From Natrinema sp. CBA1119 (GTDB taxonomy: Archaea > Halobacteriota > Halobacteria > Halobacteriales > Natrialbaceae), in NCBI RefSeq assembly GCF_002572525.1, contig NZ_PDBS01000008.1, forward strand, positions 124,001-188,000: a stretch of DNA of 64,000 nucleotides, given 5' to 3'. Shown here piece after piece: positions 25,897-34,356 of the stretch. Below the pieces are notes generated by a model. The model was given only the letters and a program-made list of their open reading frames with translations, was not told the origin of the DNA and searched no databases. Each line of letters opens with the position of its first letter. Position 1 is the first letter of the stretch. A program made the position numbers and the translations under genes.

Positions 25897-27038
25897 CAGG
25901 TGTCACCCCCGATCCCGTCGATGACGTCGTCGCCGGTCAGATCGTCCGGAAGCTTCAGGTTCTTCGCTTTCGGATCGCTGAATCCGCCCGGAACGGCGTG
26001 GCGCCAGTCGGCCGCGTGCCCCGGGGCCGGCCCCGGATAGCCGCTCTGCTGGTGACTCTGGACCGCTCCCGGTTCCGTCTGCATCTCGCGTTCGTTGGGC
26101 GTGTTCGTCTTCGTGTCACCGTATCCCGACCACTCGGTGTAGTACCCGAAGCCGTGGAGGCCGTTGACCGCCATGACGACGTACTTCAGGATGCCGGCGT
26201 CGGGCACGAGCGGCGACAGGAGGTCGTCGAGCGTGTCGATGACGCCCCCGTCGATGATGGTCCACAGGCACCGCAGCCGGTCCTCTCGAGAGAGCCTGGT
26301 GAACGTCCCGCCGCCCGGGAACTGCTCGTTCGGCGAAACGGGATCTTCGTTCTTTCCGAGCGCGACGAACTCCGCGGCCACGAGGTCGAACACGAGCGTG
26401 AAGAGCGCCGCGTAGGGGTAGTTCTGGAGGACGCGGTGGACGGTCTCGTTGGCCGTCTCGACGACTAGATCGAACTCGGCCACCCCCTCGGTTGTATCGT
26501 CGAGGTCGGCAAACCCGATCTCGACGCGTTCGATCGGTCCGAACGTAAGATGGTCCTCGAGCGCTTCGCCGTCCAGATCGAGGTCCAGGAGGCTGATATC
26601 TGCGAGGTCCAGTAGCGCATCCAGATCGGAGCCGAGCCCCGTCGTATCGACCGTCATCTCGAACAGGCTCCGCGGCATCTCCGGTCCCGAATCGCTTGAG
26701 AGTGTATTCTCCAGGAGGTCATCCTTCTCGGTCACCATCTCGGCACGGATCTCCTGAAAGTGGTTGAAGTCCCAGATGAGGAACTTCTCTAACTCGACGT
26801 CGATACCGCCCGGAACGTGCTCCGGCCCGAGTTCGTCCTCGAGCTGTGGTGTCCGTGGCACGATCGCGTCGACGATCGATCGGTACGTGTCCGCAGTGTG
26901 CGGGTCACTCTGCAGTGGCGAATCCATCGCTGCCTGTGCGGTTGCGAAGGTCGCGTTCGACATGGACAGCGCTGCGAGTCCGCCGATGCCCTTCACGACT
27001 CCCCGTCGGCCTATCTGACTCCTATCGTTTTCTTGCAT
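25896..27038 (-). CDS. Gluconate 2-dehydrogenase subunit 3-type protein with Tat signal
   Basis: 380 residues from ATG 27038. The start MQENDRSQIGRRGVVKGIGG is a twin-arginine signal (RR at 10-11) followed by a hydrophobic stretch and an alanine-rich cleavage region. The mature part holds YRSIVDAIVPRTP, the usual opening of subunit 3, and is larger than the roughly 200-residue bacterial forms because of an acidic insert (about 110-200). It forms a pair with the GMC subunit (TGATG overlap). The family stabilises and exports the flavin subunit. Confidence 0.8.
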   Translation of the reverse strand: MQENDRSQIGRRGVVKGIGGLAALSMSNATFATAQAAMDSPLQSDPHTADTYRSIVDAIVPRTPQLEDELGPEHVPGGIDVELEKFLIWDFNHFQEIRAEMVTEKDDLLENTLSSDSGPEMPRSLFEMTVDTTGLGSDLDALLDLADISLLDLDLDGEALEDHLTFGPIERVEIGFADLDDTTEGVAEFDLVVETANETVHRVLQNYPYAALFTLVFDLVAAEFVALGKNEDPVSPNEQFPGGGTFTRLSREDRLRCLWTIIDGGVIDTLDDLLSPLVPDAGILKYVVMAVNGLHGFGYYTEWSGYGDTKTNTPNEREMQTEPGAVQSHQQSGYPGPAPGHAADWRHAVPGGFSDPKAKNLKLPDDLTGDDVIDGIGGDT

Positions 27039-27374
27039 GGTGTGTCCGGGCCACGCCAGCAACTATCGGTCAGTCACTGTGTGACTCCATCACAACTGAA
27101 CCAGAAGATAGCGTATAAATCTACGCAACTGATATAAACCACATTATTATAGAGTTACACCATCGTAGATATACTCTCTATAGGCCGATAATACGAGCTC
27201 ATATGCTTTATAATGCCTTTTCTACCCGTCTTAGAGAATCTAAAACATTCGATTTGTGGCAACGACATTTGCATGATACTTTCTGACATCTATACTATTG
27301 ATGGCGTGTGATTGGGGCGGTTCCGTCCCACAATGTCGCACACTTTCAAGGGATGTCGACACCCACGGGGGTAC
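27039..27374. other. AT-rich divergent control region
   Basis: 336 bases between the GMC operon and the IclR gene. Several TATA-like runs (attattatag at about 27143, gctttataatgcc at about 27203) and an operator-like word at 27325-27343 are visible. No gene. Confidence 0.55.
27325..27343 (+). promoter_or_regulatory. Candidate IclR operator, site 1
   Basis: GTCCCACAATGTCGCACAC lies 32-50 bases before the IclR start. It recurs at 28211-28229, just past the end of the same gene, with 16 of 19 bases identical. Position over the core promoter suits self-repression. Binding is inference. Confidence 0.4.
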
Positions 27375-28151
27375 ATGGACGAGGACCCATCGGTCTCGAT
27401 CAACGCGATAAAACGGTCGTATACGATCGTCGATGAGATATGCGACCGTGACCGGGCGGGGGCAACCGAGCTCGCGGACGCGTTAGGGCTGCCGAAGAGC
27501 ACCGTTCACAACCACCTCCGCACGCTCGCGACGCTGGGCTATCTCGTCGAAGAAGACGGGACGTACCGCCTCGGGGCTCGATACCTCCACTTAGGGCAGA
27601 AATCGCGGAACTCGCGGGCTGTATTCCAGCACGGTCGCGACGCCGTCGAGGCGCTCGCAGCGCAGTCCGGCAGATACTGTCAACTCGCCGTCGAGGAAAA
27701 CGGAGAGACGGTAGTCATTCAGTCTACGCGGTGGGTGCCCGACGAGGGAGCCCGCCCCGCTCAACAGACGTATCCGATGCGTGCACACCTCCACACGAAT
27801 GCGCCGGGCAAGGCGCTCCTCGCACACCTGCCGTCCGAACGGATTACGGCGGTGATCGATCGGACGGGTCTGGATTCCCGGACGGAACTGACCGTGACGG
27901 ACGAGGACGACCTCCGATCCGAACTGGAGACCATACGCGAGCAAGGGTACGCCGTCGATCGGGGAGAACTCGTCAGTGGAATGCTCGGTGTCGCCGCTCC
28001 CATCGCGACCGAACGGACCGTTCACGGCGCAGTCGCCGCGTACGGCGCTGGCCACGAGATGCGAGAGGCACTCGACGAGGGGCTCCCCGACCTCGTTAAA
28101 GAAACCGCGGACGACATCAGGGCAGACATCGTCTTCGATAGCCTCGAGTAG
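27375..28151 (+). CDS. IclR-family transcriptional regulator
   Basis: 258 residues from ATG 27375, preceded by a candidate operator. N-terminal winged helix: SINAIKRSYTIVDEICDRDR, ATELADALGLPKSTVHNHL (helix-turn-helix), LRTLATLGYLVEEDGTYRLG. C-terminal effector domain: SGRYCQLAVEENGETVVIQS, HTNAPGKALLAHLP, VDRGELVSGMLGVAAPI. Regulators of this group sense aromatic or small organic acids. It is followed by an acyl-CoA synthetase on the same strand, the likely target along with itself (inference). Confidence 0.9.
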   Translation: MDEDPSVSINAIKRSYTIVDEICDRDRAGATELADALGLPKSTVHNHLRTLATLGYLVEEDGTYRLGARYLHLGQKSRNSRAVFQHGRDAVEALAAQSGRYCQLAVEENGETVVIQSTRWVPDEGARPAQQTYPMRAHLHTNAPGKALLAHLPSERITAVIDRTGLDSRTELTVTDEDDLRSELETIREQGYAVDRGELVSGMLGVAAPIATERTVHGAVAAYGAGHEMREALDEGLPDLVKETADDIRADIVFDSLE

Positions 28152-28210
28152 GCTCAGTCTCGAGAAGGGGTTTGCTCCGGGTCTCCATCACGGAGTTCAC
28201 TCGCACGTTC

Positions 28211-28229
28211 GTCCCACAATATGGTACAC
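28211..28229 (+). promoter_or_regulatory. Candidate IclR operator, site 2
   Basis: GTCCCACAATATGGTACAC matches site 1 at 16 of 19 bases. It lies 60 bases past the IclR stop and 131 bases before the acyl-CoA synthetase start, suitable for control of that gene. Confidence 0.4.
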
Positions 28230-28360
28230 ATACAGAAATCCCAGTTCAGCGTGTGAGTCGAACTCTCGAAGCGAACGACTTCCAACTAGTTATGAGTCCA
28301 ACCTGATATGTGAATGAATTTTCAAAAAATCAGATGGTCCGGTAGGTAATTCGTCCGCCT

Positions 28361-29869
28361 ATGAACTTCGGGAACGTCGTCGACAATGTCGCGAGGAATA
28401 CACCGGATGCACGGGCGGTAGGGGACCCGGAGCGACAGGTAACGTACGCTGAACTGTCGGCAGCATCCAACGCGGCCGCGAACGTCTTCGCGGCGCGCGG
28501 TGTGAAGTCCGACGACCGCGTCGCGATCTGCCTCCAGAATCGGGTCACGTTCCTGACTGCGTACCTCGGCGCGATGAAGCACGGGGCCGTCCCCGTTCCC
28601 GTCAACACGCGATTCACCGACGAACAGATCTACTACGTGCTCGATACCAGTGACAGTTCGGTGATCGTGACTGACCAGGCGTTCGAATCGGTCGCAACTC
28701 ACGTGGAAACGGCGCTAACCGTCGACGGGAGTGTGGGTGCCAACTTCCACACCCTGCTCGAGGACGCATCCGATACGTACACTGTGCATCCGCGGCGGAG
28801 CGACGAGACGGCAGCGGTCGTCTACAGCAGCGGGACGACCGGGCGGCCGAAAGGTGTCCGGCACACGCACGGCAATGTAATCGCCAATGCGCGGGGAATT
28901 CGCACCTACCACCGCCTGACGCGGGACGATGTCGGTCTGACGGTGAGCAAGTGTTTCCACGTCACTGGCCTCAACGTCACGACGACCCCACTACTCCTCG
29001 CCGAGGCGGAGAACTGGTTTTTGCCGAACTGGAATCCCGTTTCCGTCGCGGAGACCATCGAAAACCGCGACGTCACCTACACCTTCCTGACGCCGAACAT
29101 GATGAGGGCTTTGCTCGCCGACGAGGACGTCGACGACTACGATCTCTCGTCACTGCAGCGGGTCGTCGTCGGTGGGGCACCGATGCCGACGGAACAGTTC
29201 GAGGACGCGGAGGCAGCGCTCGACGCGACGGTACTCGAGGGGTACGGGATGACCGAGACGACACCGCTGGCGGCGTTCAATCGACCTGATACGGCGGTGC
29301 GAAAGCCGGGTAGTGTCGGCCCACCCGCTCGTGAGGTCGTCGACCTGCGCATCGAAGACATCGAAACGGGACAGCCGGTCGATCGCGGCGAGCGCGGCGA
29401 ACTGCTTTGGCGGGGCGACACGGTGACACCGGGATTTGAGCGACGACAGCGCGAGACGGAGTCCTTCGTCGAGAGAGATGGAACCCGATGGCTCCGCTCG
29501 GGTGATATCGGCTATCTCGACGAGGACGGTCACCTCTTCGTCGTCGGTCGACGCGGGGACATGTTCACCGTCGGTTGTGCAAACGTCTTCCCGCGCGAAA
29601 TCGAGGAGGTCCTCTACGAGATCGACGGTGTCACGGGGGCAGCGATCATCGACGCCCTCGACGATCGGCAGGGGGCGGTCATCACGGCTATCGTCACGCG
29701 TGACCGCGACATCACCGAAGCTCGAATCCGTGAGGTGTGTGCCGCCCAGCTTAGAGAACACGAGGTACCGGAACGAATCGAATTCGTCGATAACATTCCC
29801 CGGACGGCGACGGGGAAGATCGATCGCATCGCGCTCGGGGACCTGTTTGGGACACTCTCGTCTGCCTGA
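28361..29869 (+). CDS. AMP-forming acyl-CoA synthetase
   Basis: 502 residues. ANL-superfamily motifs in order: VVYSSGTTGRPKGVRHTH (ATP-binding P-loop), EGYGMTETTPL (A5), WLRSGDIGYLDEDGHLFVVG (A7, with the adenylate aspartate) and hinge, and PRTATGKIDR near the end (K of A10). It activates a carboxylic acid through an acyl-AMP to acyl-CoA in the cytosol. Substrate is not readable; the link with an IclR regulator suggests an aromatic or medium-chain acid from the environment. It is a lone gene with no downstream partner. Confidence 0.9.
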   Translation: MNFGNVVDNVARNTPDARAVGDPERQVTYAELSAASNAAANVFAARGVKSDDRVAICLQNRVTFLTAYLGAMKHGAVPVPVNTRFTDEQIYYVLDTSDSSVIVTDQAFESVATHVETALTVDGSVGANFHTLLEDASDTYTVHPRRSDETAAVVYSSGTTGRPKGVRHTHGNVIANARGIRTYHRLTRDDVGLTVSKCFHVTGLNVTTTPLLLAEAENWFLPNWNPVSVAETIENRDVTYTFLTPNMMRALLADEDVDDYDLSSLQRVVVGGAPMPTEQFEDAEAALDATVLEGYGMTETTPLAAFNRPDTAVRKPGSVGPPAREVVDLRIEDIETGQPVDRGERGELLWRGDTVTPGFERRQRETESFVERDGTRWLRSGDIGYLDEDGHLFVVGRRGDMFTVGCANVFPREIEEVLYEIDGVTGAAIIDALDDRQGAVITAIVTRDRDITEARIREVCAAQLREHEVPERIEFVDNIPRTATGKIDRIALGDLFGTLSSA

Positions 29870-30056
29870 ATCCGGACCTCTGGTGTCAACGGTTTGTACT
29901 CCACTGGGTCAGGGCCGTCGCTGTTGAACAGTGTTCGGAACGCACAGACTCGATACTGATCCTCGAGTAAACTCCGGAGCACATCGCTGACCCGTCGTCG
30001 TTCGATCCGAAACTGTGCGCGGCAGGGGAGTTCCAACCCCGGCGTACAAGCCTGGC

Positions 30057-30320
30057 TCAGTTCTCTGACATCGTTACACGGAGCTCATCATCGACTTCGT
30101 AGAAGTAGCCTCGCTCGAGCAGCCGGGTAATCGCATGGTCCGCGTCCGCAGACTCGAGCGACAGCTCGTCGGATTCGAGGAGGACCTCGAACGCGTGCTC
30201 TCGCGAGATCGACTGCACGCCTTCGTGATCGTCCGAACCGTGGCTGTGAGTACAAAGGAGGTCGTACGAATCCAAAATCCACTCCGGAAGCGGTGGCCGC
30301 GGATCGGTGAGATCGTTCAT
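30057..30320 (-). CDS. Small conserved-looking haloarchaeal hypothetical protein
   Basis: 87 residues from ATG 30320. It starts MNDLTDPRPPLPEWILDSYDLL and ends HAITRLLERGYFYEVDDELRVTMSEN, a helix plus a two-strand wing that could be half of a winged-helix fold. Composition is acidic and fits the host. No family recognised. Repeat copy C lies just upstream (30386-30468), which may carry or disturb its promoter. Confidence 0.6.
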   Translation of the reverse strand: MNDLTDPRPPLPEWILDSYDLLCTHSHGSDDHEGVQSISREHAFEVLLESDELSLESADADHAITRLLERGYFYEVDDELRVTMSEN

Positions 30321-30385
30321 CTCGGGTTCGTGTGAACAGTCTTCGCTCTCTCGCTGCTTAAGACTACTCCCCAGAATGGGTAAAC

Positions 30386-30468
30386 TATAGTAGTCACTGA
30401 CAATCACTGCACACCCGATTGTATGAAGGCGATGCAATCAGCGGGTAAATCGTTTCAGTGACTACTAT
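30386..30468. repeat. Short inverted-repeat element, copy C
   Basis: 83 bases with the best-kept ends: ATAGTAGTCACTGA at the left and its exact inverse TCAGTGACTACTAT at the right. The inside keeps the CACTGCACACC and CGATGCAATCAGCGGGTAAA blocks in the positions of the other copies. Non-coding. Confidence 0.78.
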
Positions 30469-30878
30469 CGCTACACGCAAGAAGCCCGTCTCGAGAAACG
30501 AACCGGACGGACAGCGATCGCAATTTCAAGTCAGACTACTGTCACGACCGGAACTGTGGCGAAGAACGGAATCGCCGTGACGAGTTCACCGACCAGTGCG
30601 AACACCAGTACCACTGACGCCACTCGAGGCCGGTGGCTGCTCGATCAACGAGTCGTGAACGCGTTGTGCACTGTGCGATGACGTGGACAGCCGCTTCGCC
30701 GCGGTTGGTTCCCATGCGGTTGTCAGTGCGAACAGACGTACCAACGAAGGAAATCTTGAGATAGAGACACCTGCTGGCCGAATTTCGAGTAGCACCAGTC
30801 AGACGGAGTCCGTTCGCAGCTTCGACGCCGTGACCTCGAGAGCCACACGAGGCCGGTTCCAGTCCTGGATGAAAAATA

Positions 30879-30941
30879 CAATAGGTTCAATAGGAACAAT
30901 AGCTCCAATAGGTGAAGTAGTAACAATAGGAAGAATAAAAG
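30879..30941 (+). repeat. 9-base tandem repeat, A-rich
   Basis: CAATAGG begins at 30879, 30888, 30897 (one change), 30906 and 30924, exact 9-base steps with a degenerate unit at 30915. In one frame it codes repeated T-I-G-like tripeptides. Composition is far more AT-rich than the surroundings. Confidence 0.7.
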
Positions 30942-30991
30942 AAACTACTCTGTCACCCCTCGTCTGACAGCTCTTTTCGGTTAGCATCGTC

Positions 30992-31072
30992 TATAGTAGC
31001 CACTGAACGTCACTGCACACTCATCGCATGACAGCTTGCGATCGGTGTGTAACCCGTTTCAGTTGGTACTCT
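30992..31072. repeat. Short inverted-repeat element, copy D
   Basis: Left end TATAGTAGCCACTGAACGTC is intact; the right end (TTTCAGTTGGTACTCT) is partly decayed. The interior CACTGCACAC and CGATCGGTGTGTAACCCG blocks match copies A and B. Confidence 0.7.
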
Positions 31073-31205
31073 CGAGAATAGAGCGCATTGAAACGCCACG
31101 CCGTATTCTTTTCACTGTAGCTGAAGACCGCCACGAGGTAGTCCCGTGATGGAGCGTTGCAGAGAGCAGAAGGTTATAGTCTCTCTAGGTAGTATGTCCC
31201 ATGGT

Positions 31206-31622
31206 ATGGAGTACACTGTTGTCGATAGCGAGGATGTACCGCTCACTGACCTCTCTGAAATCGACGAAATGCCGCCGGATCTGGACATTCGGGCCGTTGA
31301 CGAGGAGCTCGACTGTCAGAATACTGCAGTGAAGATCTGGTACTTCGACGAGGGCGAAGAGATCGGCTATCACGCGCACACGGAGCAGGAGGAACTCTTC
31401 TACGTCCTCGAGGGAACGTTCTCGTTGAAACTCGGCCGCTCAGGCGAGGAGGAGTTCGTCGAGGCAGACGAGGGGACCTTCTGGGTTGCTGCGCCGAAGA
31501 TCGGCCACGGCCATCGCTGTATCAGTGATGATGGTGGCGCTGTCCTTGCGTTCGGCGCGCCACCAGTCGACGACCCTGGCCGTGATCCGCACTCGATTTC
31601 TGACGAAGAGATAGACGGTTGA
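31206..31622 (+). CDS. Cupin-domain protein
   Basis: 138 residues from ATG 31206; ATGs at 31194 and 31146 are in frame but add a basic leader unlike the acidic rest. Cupin motif 1 is GYHAHTEQEELFYVLEGTF near 57-75 (H, H, E ligands) and motif 2 GTFWVAAPKIGHGHR (H ligand). The single-domain beta barrel binds a metal; roles range from sugar isomerase to storage or sensing. No operon partner. Function unknown. Confidence 0.82.
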   Translation: MEYTVVDSEDVPLTDLSEIDEMPPDLDIRAVDEELDCQNTAVKIWYFDEGEEIGYHAHTEQEELFYVLEGTFSLKLGRSGEEEFVEADEGTFWVAAPKIGHGHRCISDDGGAVLAFGAPPVDDPGRDPHSISDEEIDG

Positions 31623-31791
31623 CGGTCCGTGACATCGACTGTGTTCCGCTGCATCCCCCTCGAATTTTCGGACCTGGAACGGTAGTGTGGAGTAGTCCAC
31701 TTGAGTGGGAAGGGGAGATACGATCCCAGCCAGGCGGCTGTTTCCATGGATCCCTTTCTTCGAGTCGTCGGTCCGACTCACTCCCGCTCAG

Positions 31792-32538
31792 TCACGTATC
31801 GCCGTTGTGGGTATGGTCGTGGTCGTGCCCATGCTGGTGTCCTGTGTCCGGCGTTTCGAGAACGTCCTCGCACTCGACGTTCGTGTAGCCGGAATGGAAC
31901 AGTTCGACTGAGCCACCGTCGGCGTCGAACGCGTGCCGTTCGATACAGCCGACATCCGCGCCGAGCAGGTGGACGCTGACGCTGGGTTCGTCCGACGTCG
32001 TCTCGACGGAGTGGATATCGTTGTTCGGCGGGATCAGTTCGTAGTAGTCACCCCGTTCCATGCGCTCGGTCCGAATCCGTTCGAGTTCCGCCTCGCCTTC
32101 GTCGTTCGTTGCGTCATCGACCCGGCGGTAGAAGTCTTCGCGTTGCGTTCCACCGTAGATTCCGACGAGCCCCCAGGCGAGATGATCGTGGACCGGCGTC
32201 GAGGCGCCCGGCGGCAGGACGAGCGTGAACACCGACAGTTTGTTTCCCTCCCGGTACAGCAGCCACTGGGCGATGTCCTCTCCCATGTTGCCCTTGTCGT
32301 CCACGTCGTCCATGGCGAGTTCTTGATACCGTTCAGCAAGCCAGTCATCGTCCGCGAGAAGTTCCTCGAACGGGTCCGCCAGCGACTCGAGCAGCGGTGG
32401 CACCGCCTCGTGTTCGTCAGCGGTCGCTTTCACCGTCTCGACGAATTCACGCAGTCGATCGGAATCGTCGATGAACTCCGGTTCGGGGTCCGATTCGGAT
32501 GAGACCATCTCAGCTTGGTACTTGTGGTCAATGAACAT
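31792..32538 (-). CDS. COG5553-type cupin, thiol (cysteine) dioxygenase-like
   Basis: 248 residues from ATG 32538 (ATG 32508 also possible). The central barrel has TPVHDHLAWGLVGIYGGTQREDFYR (given here only as the metal-ligand site H-x-H near 140) and a later NDIHSVETTSDEPSVSVHLL with the third histidine. This is the pattern of the predicted double-stranded beta-helix enzymes related to cysteine/3-mercaptopropionate dioxygenase. The C-terminus is a histidine-rich tail (GHQHGHDHDHTHNGD) that may bind metal. It follows an MFS gene by 67 bases on the same strand. Oxidation of a thiol to a sulfinate is a reasonable guess. Confidence 0.72.
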   Translation of the reverse strand: MFIDHKYQAEMVSSESDPEPEFIDDSDRLREFVETVKATADEHEAVPPLLESLADPFEELLADDDWLAERYQELAMDDVDDKGNMGEDIAQWLLYREGNKLSVFTLVLPPGASTPVHDHLAWGLVGIYGGTQREDFYRRVDDATNDEGEAELERIRTERMERGDYYELIPPNNDIHSVETTSDEPSVSVHLLGADVGCIERHAFDADGGSVELFHSGYTNVECEDVLETPDTGHQHGHDHDHTHNGDT

Positions 32539-32586
32539 AAGCACGCTTGGTCTGCTCCCACGTTGTAGCAGCGCCGAAACGACTGA

Positions 32587-32614
32587 GGGTACCGAGTATG
32601 CGTACTCAGTACCC
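32587..32614. promoter_or_regulatory. Imperfect palindrome at MFS stop / upstream of thiol dioxygenase-like gene
   Basis: Left arm GGGTACCGAGTA, four-base loop, right arm TACTCAGTACCC: 11 of 12 positions pair. It contains the MFS stop codon and lies about 50 bases before the next start. It could be an operator or a hairpin in the message. Confidence 0.4.
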
Positions 32615-33778
32615 GAGATCGAGCAGCCAATTGACGGCCAGTGCGACGGCAACGAGCGTCAATAGGACCATTAGCATACCAAACGAGACCGCCCAGCCGA
32701 AGGCGTCGGCGAAGAAGCCGACTGCGACTGACCCGAGCGAGGCGACCGTGAGATACGTCGTCCTGACGAGTCCGAAGCCGGCACCGCGCTCCTGGTCGGT
32801 CATGTTGTCCATAAACCGGGGCTCCACTGCAACCGCCCAACTCAACCCGTTGGCGATCAACACGACGCCGCCGGCGACGCCGACGAATCCGGGAACGGTG
32901 ACGAACAGCGCCAGACCGACGACGCTGGTAATCATACAGGCGAACGTCGTTACGTCGCGACCGAAGCGGTCCGACAGCGCACCGATTCCGGGCTTGACGA
33001 TCGACTGGACGACGAAGTACGCGGAAAATACGATGCCAGCCGTCGTCGAGGACTGACCCCGGTATTCGACGAGAAACGTCGGCAGAAAGGAGGCCGTCCC
33101 CTGCCAGACGAACGCGCCGACCGACGCAACGGCGACAGTGAACGCGATTTGGGGTTTGCCGAGGATGTTCGCCAGTTCCGCGACCTGGACCCGCTCTCGG
33201 AGTGGCTGGTCAGGGCGATGTGGCTCGGTCGGGTGGACTCGCAGAGCGAACAGCAGAAAGATAGGTGCGGCGATCGCCGCACCGACCGCAATCGCCGGTC
33301 GCCAGCCGTACCGGACGCTGATCCATGCGACGGTAACGGGCGCGACGAGTCCGGCCGCAGACGACCCGATCGTGTGGACGCCGATAGCGAACCCCAGGTT
33401 GTCGTACGTTCGATCGAGCAGAGTCGTCGCCGCACTGTAGTGGAGCCCGGCAACGCCCCCGAGGATGATCATGGACAGGACGAAGAGGGGATAAAACGGA
33501 GAAATAGCGAGCAAGACGCTCATAACGGTTGTTCCGCCGACCGAAAGCAGAACGATCGACCGCTCGCCGAACCGATCGGCGAAGACGCCGCTCGGAAACT
33601 GCATCAGCGCGTACGCCATCCACATCCCCGTGAGCGCGACGCCGATGACGGTGTTTCCGATCCCGAAATCGTCGGTGATGGCGGGGACGATCGGGCTGAT
33701 CGCGAGGCGCGCGACCATCGTCGCGAAGAACGCAAACGTACAGAGCGTGAGCACCGTGTGCTCGTATCGCAACTTCAT
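32606..33778 (-). CDS. MFS transporter
   Basis: 390 residues from ATG 33778; ATG 33817 is possible but adds a charged leader. Twelve helices; loop FADRFGERSIV matches the MFS signature after helix 2, and GALSDRFGRDVTT is its second-half counterpart. It resembles oxalate/formate or sugar-acid type carriers, but substrate is unassigned. It is transcribed toward the thiol-dioxygenase-like gene and may be co-expressed with it. Confidence 0.86.
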   Translation of the reverse strand: MKLRYEHTVLTLCTFAFFATMVARLAISPIVPAITDDFGIGNTVIGVALTGMWMAYALMQFPSGVFADRFGERSIVLLSVGGTTVMSVLLAISPFYPLFVLSMIILGGVAGLHYSAATTLLDRTYDNLGFAIGVHTIGSSAAGLVAPVTVAWISVRYGWRPAIAVGAAIAAPIFLLFALRVHPTEPHRPDQPLRERVQVAELANILGKPQIAFTVAVASVGAFVWQGTASFLPTFLVEYRGQSSTTAGIVFSAYFVVQSIVKPGIGALSDRFGRDVTTFACMITSVVGLALFVTVPGFVGVAGGVVLIANGLSWAVAVEPRFMDNMTDQERGAGFGLVRTTYLTVASLGSVAVGFFADAFGWAVSFGMLMVLLTLVAVALAVNWLLDLGY

Positions 33779-33887
33779 CGTCTCTCGCGTCTCCACCGAC
33801 ACATGAGTATCCCTCATAGGTGGGGCCAATGAGTGTGAATCTTCCGGCAAAATAGCAACCGGGTCGACGGTGAGGAGCCCGATACGT

Positions 33888-34356
33888 TCAGTACGCCTTC
33901 GGCAGACCGAGCACGTGTCCGGCGATGTAGTTCTTCACCATCTCGTTCGAGATCGGCGCAATGACGTTGATCATCGACTCGCGCCAGTACCGTTCGACAT
34001 CGTACTCGCTGGCGTACCCTATCCCGCCGTGGGCGCGGATAGCGCGTTCGCACACCTCGAGGGGCTCCTCGTCGCCGAACGCGACGAGCGGTTCCGTGCT
34101 GAACGTGTGGTGGACGGTGATCGAGGTCCCCGCCATCCCGGCGCCCGACCGCGCGATCTCCTGTTGGACCAGCGATGTCTCCTGGACGCCGTACCCCTGC
34201 CGTACGCTTCGGGGATCGTGATCCCGAACCAGCCCCCGTCGGCGAACGCCTCGAAGAATTCGGTCGGGTACTCGTGGTTCAGGTCCCGCTCGCGCCAGTA
34301 GTCGTCGCAGAGTTCGCGCACCTGCGAGCGGATCATCCACTGCTCCTCGGAAAGCT
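33888..34356 (-). pseudogene. Acyl-CoA dehydrogenase remnant
   Basis: Minus-strand pieces of one enzyme: LSEEQWMIRSQVRELCDDYW and FADGGWFGITIPEAYG in one frame (34356-34205), then after a frameshift near 34200 GYGVQETSLVQQEIARSG up to LVAFGDEEPL. Directly after that comes the C-terminal AHGGIGYASEYDVERYWRES, so about 200 middle residues with the FAD site are missing. The start codon is also lost. A dead gene. Confidence 0.85.

Larger units (their letters stand above)
30321..31205. other. Repeat-rich decay region
   Basis: 885 bases holding repeat copies C and D, a 9-base tandem repeat, and on the minus strand at 30531-30629 a hydrophobic peptide end (VASVVLVFALVGELVTAIPF, then a stop) with no start, probably the tail of a lost membrane protein. 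Around 30800-30990 another hydrophobic minus-strand frame (SFILPIVTTSPIGAIVPIEP) exists without a family match. No intact gene is supported. Confidence 0.5.

Noticed and set aside
30879-30941. CRISPR-like array
   Set aside because: The repeats are 9 bases long and contiguous, with no spacers and no cas genes nearby; a simple tandem repeat.
30683-30967. 94-codon plus-strand frame containing the tripeptide repeats
   Set aside because: Its first half is basic and without a domain, and the second half is only the 9-base repeat; no promoter at a proper distance.
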